Under the pieces are notes generated by a model, which was given only the letters and a program-made list of their open reading frames with translations, was not told where the DNA came from and did no database searches. 64,000 bases of DNA from Crotophaga sulcirostris (Eukaryota > Chordata > Aves > Cuculiformes > Crotophagidae): the NCBI GenBank assembly GCA_013397455.1, contig VYZB01000125.1, positions 1,627,900 to 1,691,899 on the forward strand, written 5' to 3'. The translations under genes and the position numbers were made by a program. The stretch's first letter is position 1. Every line of letters starts with the position of its first letter. Positions 14,401 through 29,400 of this stretch are shown here, piece by piece.

Positions 14401-17400
14401 CAACTTTTGTAATCTAAAATCAGCAGAACAGTTTCCTTCTGCACAAATTAACTCAGTCTTCCCTATGCCTCCTGGTGAGACACACAAACTAACCAAAGGT
14501 ACTGAAATCCATCTACTGCCTTACTCACCTCCTTCAACTTAAATAATTGATTAGTCACAGAAGAACAGCATTTAGTTAAGACTATTCCTCCTGCAGCAAA
14601 AGAAAGTTCATCTGCTCTGCTCTGAATTACAAAGAAGTTAATAGCTTTCCATTGTGAAAGCAAGAGACTTATTTGAAAACTGTGTTCAGCAATTTAAACT
14701 TATCATGTTGAAATTAAATTTCATGGTTTAAAAAAAAAAAGGTTTATGCAAAAATTGTCGTTAATTCATTTACTCTCACATAGACCCTGTAGCACAGCTG
14801 GCAAAGAAAATATGCACTACTGCAATACAGTCCTCAGGAAAAGACGTTTTGCAGATTCTTTTGGGAAATACAAAAAACTTCTCTCAATAATTAAATCCTT
14901 TGAAATCCCTGAAAAAGTTTGGTATGTGTTGTAATTTACCAGCAGTAGGACCTTGAAAGAGTGATAACAGCTTTGCGAGCAGACATCTATTTGAAAACAG
15001 TTCACAACGGTTTTGAATCATAAAGATGGGGGGGGAATCCCCATCCTTGAGAAATATAGTATTCTTTGTGAACATACACTTACCTGTTATAATTACTCCT
15101 GTGCAGGTTTTGGGGACTAAGTTATCAGTTCCACTCAAATATGGCTCAATTGTTAACACTGCATGACATGTGCTCCTAATCTGAGGATAAACAGAGCTAA
15201 AATTTCTCATAGAAGAACTAGAGATGTGCTGTTGCTGAAACCCAAACAACACTGCCAGAAAACACATTGCCAAAAAGCCAGCATTTAACACACAATAGCC
15301 AGTCCCTAAGGAGAAGTATCTTGCATGTTATTTTCTTAAGATCTCCGCAGTCTAGATAAAATAAGAAAAGTTTAAAATTCTGTTAGGGACATGGGCTTGA
15401 CACCAAAGAAAGATCTCGCTTTTATTTCCATTCATTAAGAACAGAGATAACACTAAAACCATCCCAAATGAAAACTAAAATGTAACATCAAATTCCAGTA
15501 TTAATTTCCCATTTATTCACCTTCAAAGTCCTTTAGTTTACAGATTGCATTCTAAGCATGACTGGACAAAATAAGAGCTTTAACATAAAATTACTTCCCG
15601 ATTTGAGGTTCAGGAGAATTTGAAATACAAGCACACAGTAAAACCACATGCAGTAAAAGTTCTTTGCAGTGATCAGTTAGAAATAATAATGGCCTGAATT
15701 TATGCCAGTAAGTAAAACAAACTGAAATCTACATTTGTGATGTGAATGTGGGGACCATGACAAATTCTAGGGCGGTGGCGCGATGTCAAAGGCATGCATT
15801 AATCTTATTGAAATCAAGATCTTAAAGAAACAATCTTGACTGGGGCAACTTGAAAAGAATCACAGTGAGCAGAGTAAGCTAAAATTTTTATTTTTTAACT
15901 TGACAGCTAGGGCAGCAATTGTCTTTTTGTCGATCTGAACCAGAGGAAGCAACTAATTCACGAAGTGAAAAATGGGAATAAGTGTTATCTGAATAGAATT
16001 TTAATGCTAGTGAGCGGAAATGTGATGAGAATAATGTAGAAACTAAGTTTTTCTCCATGGGCTGAATTCTTGAAAACATTGCCTAAGTGTTTTGGGACCA
16101 AAAGCCAAAAAGAAATTCTGCTGGTAATTCACATACTTTCTTGAGAGGGGAAAATCACCACTAATATACTTATAGAGTGATTTTAGAGTGTTCTATACCG
16201 TAGATAACCAAGAATGAAACACAATCCACTGTATTATAACCCATCAACTAATATTTCTTACTTCAACAGTGCAGAAAAATGGCTACATGCATATAAAAGT
16301 TCTTAAAGTTCTTTCTTACCTTCTGAGGCTGTCTTTCTTCTCTTCTCTTGTCAAGCAACTATCCAGATGTTTGTTTATATATTGCTCTGGAATAGCAACA
16401 TCACAAACAGGACAATCCACTGAAAGCAAGGGAGAAGGAATTTACTAGTGTGTGTTACGCCAAAGAGTAAATGTTTTCATCTGTAACACTAATTGTTGAC
16501 TGGAGAAAATGAAAATCCAGAATTCCAGATTTCTTTTCTTAAAAAAGATCTAGCATGGCTACCCAGAATTTTAATTTTTCACTCTCATTTCCATTCCAGA
16601 ACACTTATTTCTCTCTCCCTACACCATCTCTCAGTATAATAGCAGAATGGCTCTCATCTTCCCTGCAGTCAGATGGAATGATCTCTAATGAAAATCTAGA
16701 ATAACATACACTCTACATGGAAACCTAGGGGCTAATATCAACATAAGCATATTTCCGTGCTACTGTCTTTCCCTTCTGCAGTATTTCTCTCCTAAATAAA
16801 GGAAGTTGCTTCATTTTGTTAAACCAGTATAGCATGAACTTTATTGATATTAACATATGTTCCTAGTCTATGGCTCTCAACAGGACTGTTAATACATGAG
16901 TTAACTCAGCCCCACAGGAATCCTATCATCCAACCATGCCTCATACTCATTTCTTAGTACAAATAACTAACAGATTTTGTGACTCTGGCTCAGAGGCTCA
17001 CAAGCGCCCCATAGCATGATCCCCCCCCAGCTCAGAATTCTTCTTGCATCATATTTTCAAGAAGCACCTATAAATATTACCAGTAAAGACAGAGAAAGCC
17101 ATAGACTTAAAATATTTGTCTTCAGCTAGCACATCATGGCAAAAACAAAAGGCTATTTAAACGATCAGTATGAAAAGGGCATTCTTTAACTGACATTCTC
17201 TGTATTAGTATGAAGGAAGCTGGTTTTGATTTAAAAGACAAAACAAAAAAACAATCTATGAAAAAAGCTGTGAAACACTGTGGGAATTGAGAGAGTTATC
17301 TGGTAACACTGCTTTGCAATTCCTGACTCCCATGACATCATATTCTAGTCAAAGGTTAAAAAAAAAAAGCAACAGTTGGGTCAGTAACATAACACAATAG

Positions 17401-20400
17401 TTCTGAGCCGTCTGTTATCGTATTAGAAGTTAACATTTCAATTCTTAACACAGGAACAAATAATACTTACTAAAGCCACTTCAGTATTGCCTCATTTCAA
17501 GTCTTTCATTTCTATTGTTTGACCAACTACTTTGCATTTGTGGCAATAATTTCAACGTAATTATGCTCGAGGATTTAATATGGTCATAAAATGGTAAGCA
17601 AGTAAAAATTTCAATTGCTCAAGAATAAGTGAGCAGTAAAATTTCATATGAGTTTTAAATTACTAATGCAAGCAAGTCTGATGCATGAAACTAGGAAACA
17701 TAACTTCTGGCTAAATTGATGCCATTTTCAAATGGCTACTTTTCGGGCTGTATGACATCTTTAGGCAGTATTTACTCAGCTAATGAATAAATGTGAACTT
17801 TAGAGTTCCAGTTGAATAAATTGTTAAACAAAAGAACAGATAAAAATGAGCTAGTAAGAATCAGTGTTATATTCTACATGGTCTTTTATTTTAACTAAAG
17901 CTTTTAATTGGGACAATAGGATGGATTCCATCATGTCAAAACTAAGCAGATTCTAACATTTTATTGCAGCTGACTAATATAAATAAGCATTTGCATGTTT
18001 CAAAATAAATTAATTTTAACCCTGTAAGCTGTAAAATTACAGAAGAATAAACCAGAGTACTTTTCTCTAGACAGTGTATGGATAGGAATATTAACAAAAC
18101 TGAAACCACGATCATTTTGGTTGTAGGTGTACCCTTCAATAAAAAACACATTATAAAATATCTTGCTTCTGGTCACTTAAGGATACAAGAGCAGAATGAA
18201 TGTTGATATTGTCTGTCCAGTCATCAAGGGGAATCACAGAACTGTCAGGGTTGGAAAGGACCTTTGGAGATCATCCAGTTCAAACACGCTGCTAAAGCAG
18301 GTTCACCTCGAGCAGGTTGCACAGGAACACATCCAGGCAGGTTATTTTAATACCACCAGAGAAGGAGACTCCACAACCCTTCTGTACAGCTTGTTCCAGT
18401 GCTCTGTCACCCTCACAGTAAAGAAGTTTTTCCTCATGTTCAGATTGAACTTCACGTGCTCCAGTTTGCACCCATTGCCCCTTGTTCTGTCACTGGAGAC
18501 TATTGAAAAGAGTTTGGTCCCATCCTCTTGACACTCGCCCTTTAGATATTTATAAGCATTGATAAGATCCCTTTCTCAGGCTTCTCTTCTCCAGGCTAAA
18601 CAGACCCAGGTCTCCCAGCCTCTCCTTATACAAGGGATGCTCCAGTCCCCTGATCATCTCTATGGCCTCTGCTGGACTATCTCCAGTAGTTCCTTTTCTT
18701 TCTTGAGCTGGGGAGCCAAGAACTGGACACAATACTCCAGATGGGGCCTCACTAGGGTGGAATAGGGGGGGAGGAGAACCTCCCTTGACCTACTGGCCAC
18801 AACCTTTCTTAATGCACCCCAGGACACCACTGGTCTTCTTGGCCCACAAGAGCACACTGCTGGTTCATTGTTAACTTGTTGTCTACCCGGACTCCCAGGG
18901 CCTTCTTCCCAGAAGTGCTTTCCAGTAGGTCAACCCTTAACCTGTGCTGGTGCAGGGGTTATTCCTCCCTAGGTGCAGGACTCTGCACTTGCCTTTGCTG
19001 AACTTCATTTGGTTCCTCTCTGCCCAGCTCTCTGGCCTGTCCAGGTCTTGCTAAATGGCAGCACAGCCTTCTGGTGTATCAGCCACTTCTCCCAGGAGGA
19101 AGAGAAGGAAGGAGAAGAAAAAATTACTTCATTTTTTACTGAGAAAATCTGTTGTGCAACTATTGTTTTTTAGAATTGTTACTCAAAGCAAAGGAATCTG
19201 TAAGCGTTGAACTCCATCTAATTACTTGGCATCAGGCCAACCTTCCTCATCAAGAACATGCTTGTAGCAAAGCTGTTCCACATAAGCCATAATCTGAATG
19301 AAGCACAGTGCAGCTGAATGGGAAGCATCTGAACATGCCAACGCAGATCAGAACAATGCAGAGAAATGAGATGAATGCCACATACAGTCAACCACTACCA
19401 CAGACTTGGGGAAGAGGACAGGACAAAAAAAAGAATTAGCTTCTCACCTTTCTTTACTACTTTCACCATAGATGTAGAAGGCTTTTCATGACTTTTGGTG
19501 CACTTGGGACTCTCCTGTGATCCCACTTCATTGTCTTTACCATCAGCCTCAGCAGAACGGCTGTAAAGGTTATGGTTTTCCTCAGTTTTGAAAATCTTCT
19601 GATCTGTTCCTGCCAGGTCATCTGCCTTTATCGAGGTGAAAACTTTTTTCTTTTGCAAGAAGTTGTCAATCAATGGCAATTCTTCTTTTAAAACTGGCTG
19701 AGAAATAGGACTCCTAACATGACTTTTGCCAGTTGAACGCCTGCTACAGGCCAATGGGGATGAAATCAGTGGAGTATCCAAGACCAGCTGGAACAGTTGT
19801 TGTCTAGAAGCATCAAGAAAACAACATGCAGTTAGCTACATTGGACACTATCAGCTTTTCATGTGAGAAGAAATCAGAATGAAAACAGCTGAAGCTTTTC
19901 TTCCATGCCTTGCTCCCTCTCTCCCTTGCTCACATGAAACACTTGGGAATTGGATAGCCCACACAAGCCAGGAGCAGGAGCACGCCAGCTGAGCCTCACC
20001 ACACTCTACAGAACAAGAATTATCGTCCTGATTTTCGAGCAAAATAAATCACATTCGGCAAATGTAACAAAATGCCTCTCAAAACATCACACTGAACACA
20101 GTAAAGAACAAAAAGTTTTCCCCCTTCCTTGAAGGTTGTAGATGACCCTTTTCCAGTCAGAGTGCTTCAAGCACTGTGCCACACAGCTTTGACAGAGGCT
20201 ACTGAAACCAAAGAGCTTAGTAGAATGCATTGCCATACTTTCTGTCTCTCCTTACTGTGGATCTCCTAAGCACAACAACTCACTGCCCACCCAGCTGTGC
20301 AGAACCTCACTAAGAGATAACTGCACACTTGTCAGGTCTTTAAATTTAGTGTCAGGTAACCCAAACTATTTTGGTCACATTTCATCGATGACCAATCAAA

Positions 20401-23400
20401 AAGCACAATGTCTCCATTCTTTTCTCATATAACGTAAGAGGAAAACATGACCATTCTCAAGAACAGCCCACTTCAGTCTCCACCAGAATGCTTACCATCC
20501 ATCTATGCATGCTTTATTCCCAACTTGTACTCCCTACCCTCCTCAGGGGTAGCAAATGTCAAGATGCAAGTTAAACATAAAATATCTTTCTAAAGAAACT
20601 TGTATTTTATCAGTAGGAACATGGTAGCAGCAGAAGGTTCGTTCTCCTGTCTCATTAGTACTTTCAGCTTTGACGTAATACGAAGAACTACAAAGTCACA
20701 GTTGTGCTCCTCAGGCAATTGCATAAGATCTTTAAGATGTGTTTTATTCCTACCCCTGCCCTATGGCTCTTTGCAGAATCCTGTTTATTTTACCATATTT
20801 TATACAGCTCAATGTAAGATAAACTAAGTCAGAGACTGAATCCTTGGTAGGGAGATGGCACAGCAACACAGTTGTGCAGCTTACCCATACTTTGTGGTTC
20901 AGTTTCACTCCTGTATCATCATAGGTAGACGGAAGGCTTTCCCAACTAACATCAACAATGGACAAACCGCATGTCCCACTCTTACTCACTACTACTTCGA
21001 AAAGTCTTTCACATCCTGAGGGCCACAATGAAGTTCATATCACCCAGTCAAAACCAGCCAGCAGAAGTACATAAGCAGTCATTAACGTATTCACCTTTAA
21101 CTCAGTGCTCCATCATCCCTCCTTGGCAACCTGCACACCACTCAGCTGCAAGCTCGCCCAGAGTGCAAAGCCTGCACCGCTGCCCAGGAACTTGGTGGTT
21201 TTCTACCTGACTTGCTGCCATTCTCACAGCCACTGCCTACCAAGCTCCAGCCTGCTGCATCATGAGAAGTCCTACCCAAGAAAAGGTAATTACAAAAAAA
21301 TATTTACCATCTACAAGCTCTGATAAATTGGGACAGCTTACAAAAAATGGAAACTCAAAATGGAAAAGTAGCATTTCTTTAACAACGAACAGAGGAGACC
21401 GATTCACCTCTAAGAGAGACTCTGTCCCCACTTCCTACGTGGGGTAGGGAGGATGTCCACTTCTCTTTTTAGCAGGATAACAAGAGAGGACAGAAATAGG
21501 GATAGCTTTTACAGATACTGAGGAGTCTAAGAGCCTCTACATGGAAAGGCACACTGTACCTCACATGGCCCTGTGCCTCCACCTCTCCCATCCACACTGC
21601 ACTATTCACCGTTGCTGCAGCAGCCACGGACGTGCAGGCCCAGAGCTCTGCATCCAGGGCACAGGGCAGTAAGGATGACATTAACCTCTTCCAAGAGACA
21701 AGCCCCGGGTACTACTGCTTACAACTGCACAAGATGTTTGGTATCCCTCAGACACGAACGCGTGCCCCCAAAAGACAACAAACAAGTCTGTAACACCCAA
21801 GAGTCATCCTCATTCCCATCTGTAACACATTAACTTTTTCCAGCACTAGGACTTGCACCACTGACATTGTTCAGCAGCTGCATGTTCTTTATTTAAAAGC
21901 TGCAAAGACATGGCATTGACTATGACACAATTCTCTGTACCTAAGGTGAGAAAGCCTGTGAAAGTCGAATAGCTGTAGGTCCCCAACTTGCAAAGTTTTT
22001 AACTCAGAAGAATAAATCATCACTGAAATTATTTGGATTACTATTCCTTTTCTGTAAAAAAAAAAAAAAAAGAAAAAGAAAGGGACTGGGGGTGATGCAC
22101 CTACAAATGTTTACTGCCATAAAACTATTTCTTACAGCACTTTCATGAAGATTCAAGGCCCATAAAAAGTCTGCAATGCAGCTATGCTCTCAGATTTTAC
22201 AGTTGTTTAGTATTGGGTAACTACGTAGAAAACTTTCAAGTCTCCTAAGGTAAAGATTTTCCATATCTAAGAACAACTAATTAAGAACTGTCTGTACATA
22301 TATCTTTTAAGGACAAGTTCACAGAAGTTACCAGGTAACCCCACAATTATACTAGTTTAAGGTTAATTCCTAGTAAACCACCAAAACAGCCACCTCAGCA
22401 CAGTGAACATTCTGCAGTGGTTACATTTCAGCTAGATTCAGAAGCCTCATTTGGAGTTTAAGTTTCTTGGATTACTAGATGTAATGACCACATCTGTCAG
22501 CGGGAATTCACATCTGTCCCAAGACTCTCCGACTTTCTGCAGTGTAAACAAGTGCAATTAAGTGTGGCAGCAAAACTATGTTTTTCTGTCTGCTCATGCC
22601 TAGATATGGACTGGAAGTTTTTAAGGAGGTTAATTCCCCGGTTGACACAGACACAGAGTGGTCTGGCTACTGTTGGCATAGGATCAAGTTCATGGCAAAC
22701 TCAGGAGCTACTTAATGGGAACATAAACAGAGTGCCTTCACACAGCTCAGTCCCACTCCTGTTTCACATTTGTTGTTTACAAGGGGTATATTTCACAGAG
22801 AAGTAGCAGAAAGCTGTGACAGTGTATTGCTGCTCAACACAGCCATTAGCAGCAATAATTGGCATTTTACTGCAGATAAATGCACTGTATTCTTCAACTT
22901 CAAGGTAACAAAGTACAGCCTCAGAAGACTTGTCACATCAGACTTATATTCTACAACCAGTTTTAAAAGCAAACAAATTAGTTGCCTTTTATTCCTAATA
23001 CACTTAAGCAAAGTTTAATCCTCAAAAGGACGCAGTTGGGTTTTCTACCAAAGATGTAATACTTTACATTTTTACCCCTTTTTGAACAAGATATTTATCT
23101 TTTGGTTACATAAAACCCATCTATTTCTTCAGGGTCCCCCGGCTGTCATACAGGCAGCCTACCATCAAAGCCTAACAGCTAATCAAAGTCAACACAGAGT
23201 CTGATCATACTACTCTTTTGGTTGGTAAGAAAACAATTTTATACAAAAGCCCAGCATCTTATGCTACTGCAAGCTAAATTATGTGTGACTCAGACAACAT
23301 AAAACAGATCCAAAAATGCATCACATCAGTTTAGTTTTCCCATAAAATAATACAGCCCCAAAAAGCAAAAATATCTGAACAATTAGCCAGTTACTTATAT

Positions 23401-26400
23401 TAATTTTCTTCATCTAGAGAATACACTGAAAAGGTGAGAGAGATCACTTTTATGTTCTATTGCTTTTGAGAGCATAGATACTCTTTTGAGAGCATTTTGA
23501 TCCTCTTGTCACAGTAACACATTCTACTATTTGTTATCACCAGTTATGTCTGTTTATTTTTCCACAACAGTATTCACTAGCTAAAATGTATTTCCCAATT
23601 TGTTTACACTAGCTGACAACACTCCTAAAAATCAAACTTCACACCAGTTCATGTTTTCACCAGACCTAAGACTGATTTGTCTATCCTTTTCTCAACATTT
23701 CTTTCTCAGGAAGTATCACAATAGTACAGCTTATAGTACCTCAGATTCTCCAAAATAGAAATGTCAGTAGTCTGATTTGTCCCTCAGGACGGCTACCAGG
23801 CCAAAACACGTCTGAAGGTGGGACGGCAAACCCAAGCAAGGGGCAGCTGAGTAATTCCAATAAAGGCTGGAGGTTGAGCTGAAGGGAGGACGGCAGCTTC
23901 ATGGCCAGCAGAAACAGGTGGCAGACATCCAGCAGAAGGCACTGAGTGCAAGACTCTGCATTTTTGCAGTGACCTCTGTACAAGAGGATAGACTTCTGCA
24001 ATCAGGAGAGTTGCTCCCAAGCTGACAAGACAGACTACGCAAATAAAAGAGTACCTCACTCCAAATGCAACGTGTTAATATTTACATGAAGACAGACAGA
24101 ACAGAGAAATCTTCTGAAGAGAAATTTCAGATTATGTAATAAACAGTTGTGTCAAAATACGGGCTGGTACAAAACAAAGAAAAAGAAACAATACAAAAAC
24201 CTATCCTAACAGTAAGTTCATTATAAAGGCTGTTTTAATTACACCATTGGTCTACAAACAAATCCTATGGAGCTTTTCCTTGTATTGAAAGATAAAGACT
24301 TACAAATAGACTTTCTACAGGGATCTGATTTTGGCACAGAATCGATGGAAAGAACACTAGGATGCAAATATGAAAACCTGTTTGTCAAAACACACATGAA
24401 ATCTCTGTATGCCTTTTTTTTTGTGGGAAAATAGAGAAAATGCAAGTACTAAATTCAAAAGAGGAGGGAAAACTCCCAGACTGGCTTTTCACAGAACATG
24501 GTATTTTGGGCCCACTGAGTGGCTTCACTGGCTGCGTGATGACATCTAGCGGCCCTGCCAGACCTGTACCCCACCAAACAGCACCCCAAACCCCAGGGAC
24601 AGAAGAGCCAGAATACCACGGGTACTCCTCGCACAGCCTCAGGCTACCCAACAGTACCTTTATCAACTGCCACTCCCCTCCCTCAACGCCAGAGTGAATT
24701 ACTCAAATTTCTCATTATTGACAGCAATTCTGATGGCTGTTACTGGAGTGGTTTGGACAAGCCTGATTAGAGCAGAAGATTCATCTGTCATTCAGAGACA
24801 GACAGCAGAGTCAAGCAAAATAGTCAGCTTCTACCATCAACCAAGACTGCTTGGCTCACTTAGAAACTGATTCTACTGGTAAATCTCAGGACAGCACAAC
24901 TTTTAAAATGTTTTCAACATTATCTACAATATGCTCTTAAGAACTTAACACAGACTGCTGCCACCTCCGAAAGGTTTTAGCTGATAGAATTTCATCCTCC
25001 TGGTACAAAAGCAATAAATGCGTCACAGCTTGCAAACCTTAGTTTAAGAGCACAGGCACCCTTTAAAGGATGAAACGTGAATCAACAAGATGAAAGTAAG
25101 TCCTAACATGCACTGTTATAATCACTGCCCAAATCCTCCTCTAAGACCCATCCTGTTTAATCGCCGGCTTAGGTTAGGACAGGAGTTACGCTTCTTTTAG
25201 TTTAACTATAAATGGACGGTCATCTTAACACACTGAAGGTAACACACTAATAACAGTACAAACATCTTGCATAATTTGTTTTCTTCAGATTGGCAAGACA
25301 CACACACACAAAAAAAAAAAATCTGTTCTTCACTGAGACCCTGGTTCCCATTTTACACCCTTTTCCTTCTCCCTTGCCAAAGCAGCTATGAAGCAGAAAA
25401 AACAGATGGGAAACCAGTGCTTCCACATAAATGAATTCTGGGGAAGACATGGGGTTATGAATGTTCCTAGGAAGAGCTCACACAGGACAGTCCTAGTTGT
25501 ACTAAAGGACAATTTCTCTCCTTAAAATTCCTTCTGTAGTCATCCTGGAAGTTTAATCGGTGTACCAGAAATGACAGCACCCACTCTCTCAATCACTCAG
25601 AGTGAATGTGTTTATTCCTCTGACTCACTACCTGTCAAGTAACCCTGATTAGGGAACCAAGATATAAACTTGAAAGCAAAAACATGTTTTTCTTCCCTAT
25701 GCATGAAAAAAAACCAGAGATCACTTCTGCAAGGACTTGTTTTCTACTTATGCACACATAATTCTAATTTCTATTGCTAAATTTTCTAACTAGGTGATGT
25801 AGAAACTGACAACTTTCATCAAAATAATCTCTTTATAAGAGGATAACAAAATTAATATCAAAACAACCCCAAAACTTCACACTTCTTATGTTTGAAGACA
25901 GTGGCCTCATTGCAATTGATAAAAATGTTGTTCATAAAAGAAAAATCACGCAAAAAGCACTCCCCATCTTGCTCTCCTGACCTGGTCAGAGTAATAAATT
26001 CCGCCTGAAAAGCAAAGTGCAAGCAGCACAGACAATACTGAGCAAAGGTTGCTCTCACCCTGACAGGAGCCAACAGCCAGAGCTGATCAGAGCAATGCAC
26101 TCACTGCTCAGGACCTTTGTGTATACCTGAATTCAGGGCAGAGCAATGTGCATTCAGCCCTATTAAAGACTATTCAAAACTGCTCCTCTGCCCTTTCACA
26201 CACAACACAACATTAGTTGGCCATAACGGATGGCAGAGCCTCTTCTGGGAAACATCAGAGTCCACTTCTACTGGGAGGAACCGGACTCCCAAGACAGCAC
26301 TCATTGAGCACAAACAATCACAAAGGCTTCAATTCTGCACATGCTTGCACACGACCTAAATGTTGAGCTAAATGGGATCACAGCTCAGGTCTAGTGAACA

Positions 26401-29400
26401 TTATTTCCACTCCATGCACACAATGACCTTGGAGAACAGCTTCTAGTTTGCTAAGTACTACCAACATTAACATTTTCTTTCCTTATACTCCTAGTTAAGA
26501 AACGTGTTTTCATTTAGTGAAATACTGAAAAGATTTAAGGCCTAATTTGCATAAAAACTAAACTATCTGAGGCTCAAAGTCAAGGCAGGATGGAGTTGAA
26601 GAGCTTAGCACGTTTCAAAAACCAACCCCAGGACTTTGGATATTTTTTGGGGGGGTGGGCCAAAAGGAAACTTGGGGGAGAAGAGGAGAAAAATAGCAGA
26701 TTTTTCCTGTACCAGCGTCGTCAGGGCAGAAACCAACAATGTTCTTATGAGTTAATTATACTCATATCACACAACACTCTCCAAGTAAGTAGTGTTCCGC
26801 TCAAACTCAGGACCATCTGCAGAGTAAACGTAATCCCAGGCTGAGAGAGGCAGGTACGTGGGCTGCCCAGCATCTGCAGTGATGTAAGATTTACTCACTA
26901 CCTATATTCCTCATACTACTCTGCCTTATAAAAGCACTTACCTTAGAAAACCATTTGTTGGTGGGCCTTTCTTACTGAGATCCAGAAAGAAACCTGCATG
27001 GCTATCTCCCACCTCATCCCCCATCCAGTGCAGAACAGAACACTTTACAGGTTTTGTCTTATTGAGCTAACTTTGTGTCAAAAAATTGATTGAACTCCAC
27101 GACACAAAAGGAAAGATTATTAAACTACTCTGATTCGTATGATTTATATTGATCCATTAAAGCAGTCAAAAAAATTTAATGTTTAAGATTCAATATCATA
27201 ATGGATCCAAGTCAGCACTACTTGTTCCCTACAAAATTAGACGTTACCAAAAAAATATTAATAGTAATCCATTTATCACTAGGAAACACCAAAGGCAGAG
27301 TTCAAGCTACAATAAAGGAACTGTAGAATGTCAATTCTTCAAATAAAATCAATTCAATCTAACAGTGGTCATACAGAAGATCAGGTCTTCATCACAGAGA
27401 AACTCTCTCAAGAAACAAAGCCATAAACTGAACTATGCTTCCTATCACTCCTGAAGTCAAGAATCTCATTGACTTCAAGCTCCAAGTCCATTTCAGAGAA
27501 AAACATGATTGTGTATTTATCTCTTACACATAGTAAAGCCTACTAAGTATCAACCAAATCACTGAGCTGTTTCTAATCAAAAGAAAACAGAGACAATACA
27601 ATAAATCTTATATATCTACTGTAGTAAGCATTTACCAAGTCATGTTTATCCTGTCGTTCCTGTCTTTCAAAGGGATGAAGAAATTAAGAATTAATTAAAA
27701 ACTTGCAGAAAAGTAGATAAGAAATTCAGGTGAAAGCACAATACTCTTACTTCTCTTATCCAGGAAAACTCACATTTGTGGTCCCTCAATACCTCCATTT
27801 TTCCCATGAATGACTTCAAAATAATTACTTGGCAAATTGACCATTACCAATGGACAAAATCTTTCTGTTCAGAATTTCCCCTGCACACATAGGAAGGATT
27901 TTAGAAGAAAATCTTTACTATCTATTTTCCCCATAGAATTTTGACACATGCGCTTTATTTCCTACATATTGAACAGACTGTAATTTACATGACAGCTAAA
28001 CAGAAGCAAAACCAAAATAACCTTACACAAAACCCATACACCACCTGAGCGGACAGCAACCTTCAGTCAGAAAACTACAGGATTTTTCCAAAAGCATAAA
28101 CATTCAACTCTGACAATATTTCTTTGACTTTGCACTTTTTTTGCTCTGTCTTCACACTGCTTCTCACTCTGCTCCTCCACAAGGACTCCTGGCCTGCTCA
28201 CACAAAGTGAATCACATCTGCCTTTCCAGTTGCCAAAACATAGATTGCATTAATAAAATTACAGCATACCTTGCAGAATTAAAGCTCTTTACTAGTTCAT
28301 CTAATGTCCGGTTGTTTTTCAGGTCAGATTCCGAGACTGCCTATTGAAGAAAGAAAGAAAAGGGGAAAAAAAAAAAAGAACATTCAAATGCAGAGAAAAC
28401 AACAAGTACACAGAAAACATTCAGGTGATCAATAATTTGTTTTTTGGATTAGTGCCTCAACTACCCCCCACTAAATTGCTCCGTGAATGAAGATGTATGA
28501 AGTGTAAACATTTTTTTCCTGAAAAATACATCAAACTAAAATAACTGCCGGAGAACTGAATGTCTGGAGAATGATAGGTAATAGATAAAAATGAAGCATA
28601 AAGCTAAAGCAACAAAATCCAGTGTATCCAGTCTCCAACACTGCTTTATTGTAGCTTGGTTCTAATTATTTGGATAATCAAACCAAGGATCCCATGAATG
28701 TGATAAGAACCTTAAGCAACAAGGCATGAAAATTGATGAAGGGAAATCTTTTGAGTGATCATGGAAGGAAAATATGAATTATGAGATGACTTTGTGTATT
28801 CAATTCATTCTCTTTAGATAAACTCTGATTTTTATGTCTCTGGCTGCCTCTCTCTACTCTTCTTTTCCACAAAACTTTTATTAGTCTTGTTCATATCATT
28901 ACCTGTGATTTTTAAGAAGGCTATAATAAAATGTACTCCCCAGAAACGTACACCAAGTAGTCTATTTGTTTGAATGTGTAAAAACTGGCAAAACTACAAT
29001 TAGACCTGGTTTTCAGTCTTGAAAAGTCTAGTCTGGTTCATGCTTTAAAAACACAGAGGAAAATTATTTATAGTTTGCCAATATTCCTGAAGCACCATTC
29101 ATTGCCTTTAGGAAGGCTACCATTTTAAGGAGTTCAACAAAGCCCAACCATCCTAAGATGAACGTTAGATTAAGGCCTGGAATAAATTGCATTCTGTGTT
29201 CTTTAATCAAAAAAGGTCTTCAAGTTAGATTGTAATAATCAACCACCTGCAGAGCAGGTCGAACCTGCCTCTAGCACTTTTCACATTTAACCTAATTCTC
29301 ATGGCAAACGCACCTCTCCCTAGTGCGTAACGCAGTCCTTTCACTTCCAAAAAGGTTACACAGTAGAGTCAGTGAGGTTTAGGACTAGGTGGTTTGTGGA

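Larger units (their letters stand above)
19804..28269 (-). other. RAD18 intron 4
   Basis: The largest intron seen, 8.5 kb. It holds an A16 run (22056-22071), an (AC)n-A tract (25298-25320) and a GC-richer patch (about 24480-24680). No exon, RNA gene or repeat family was recognised. Confidence 0.85.

Noticed and set aside
14884..15291. A 135-codon minus-strand open frame in RAD18 intron 6
   Set aside because: No domain, no conserved motif and no splice logic with RAD18. Length is within chance for a window this size.
18660..18857. A minus-strand open frame that looks like a protein-coding exon
   Set aside because: It is the ORF2 C-terminal remnant of the CR1 copy, not a host gene.
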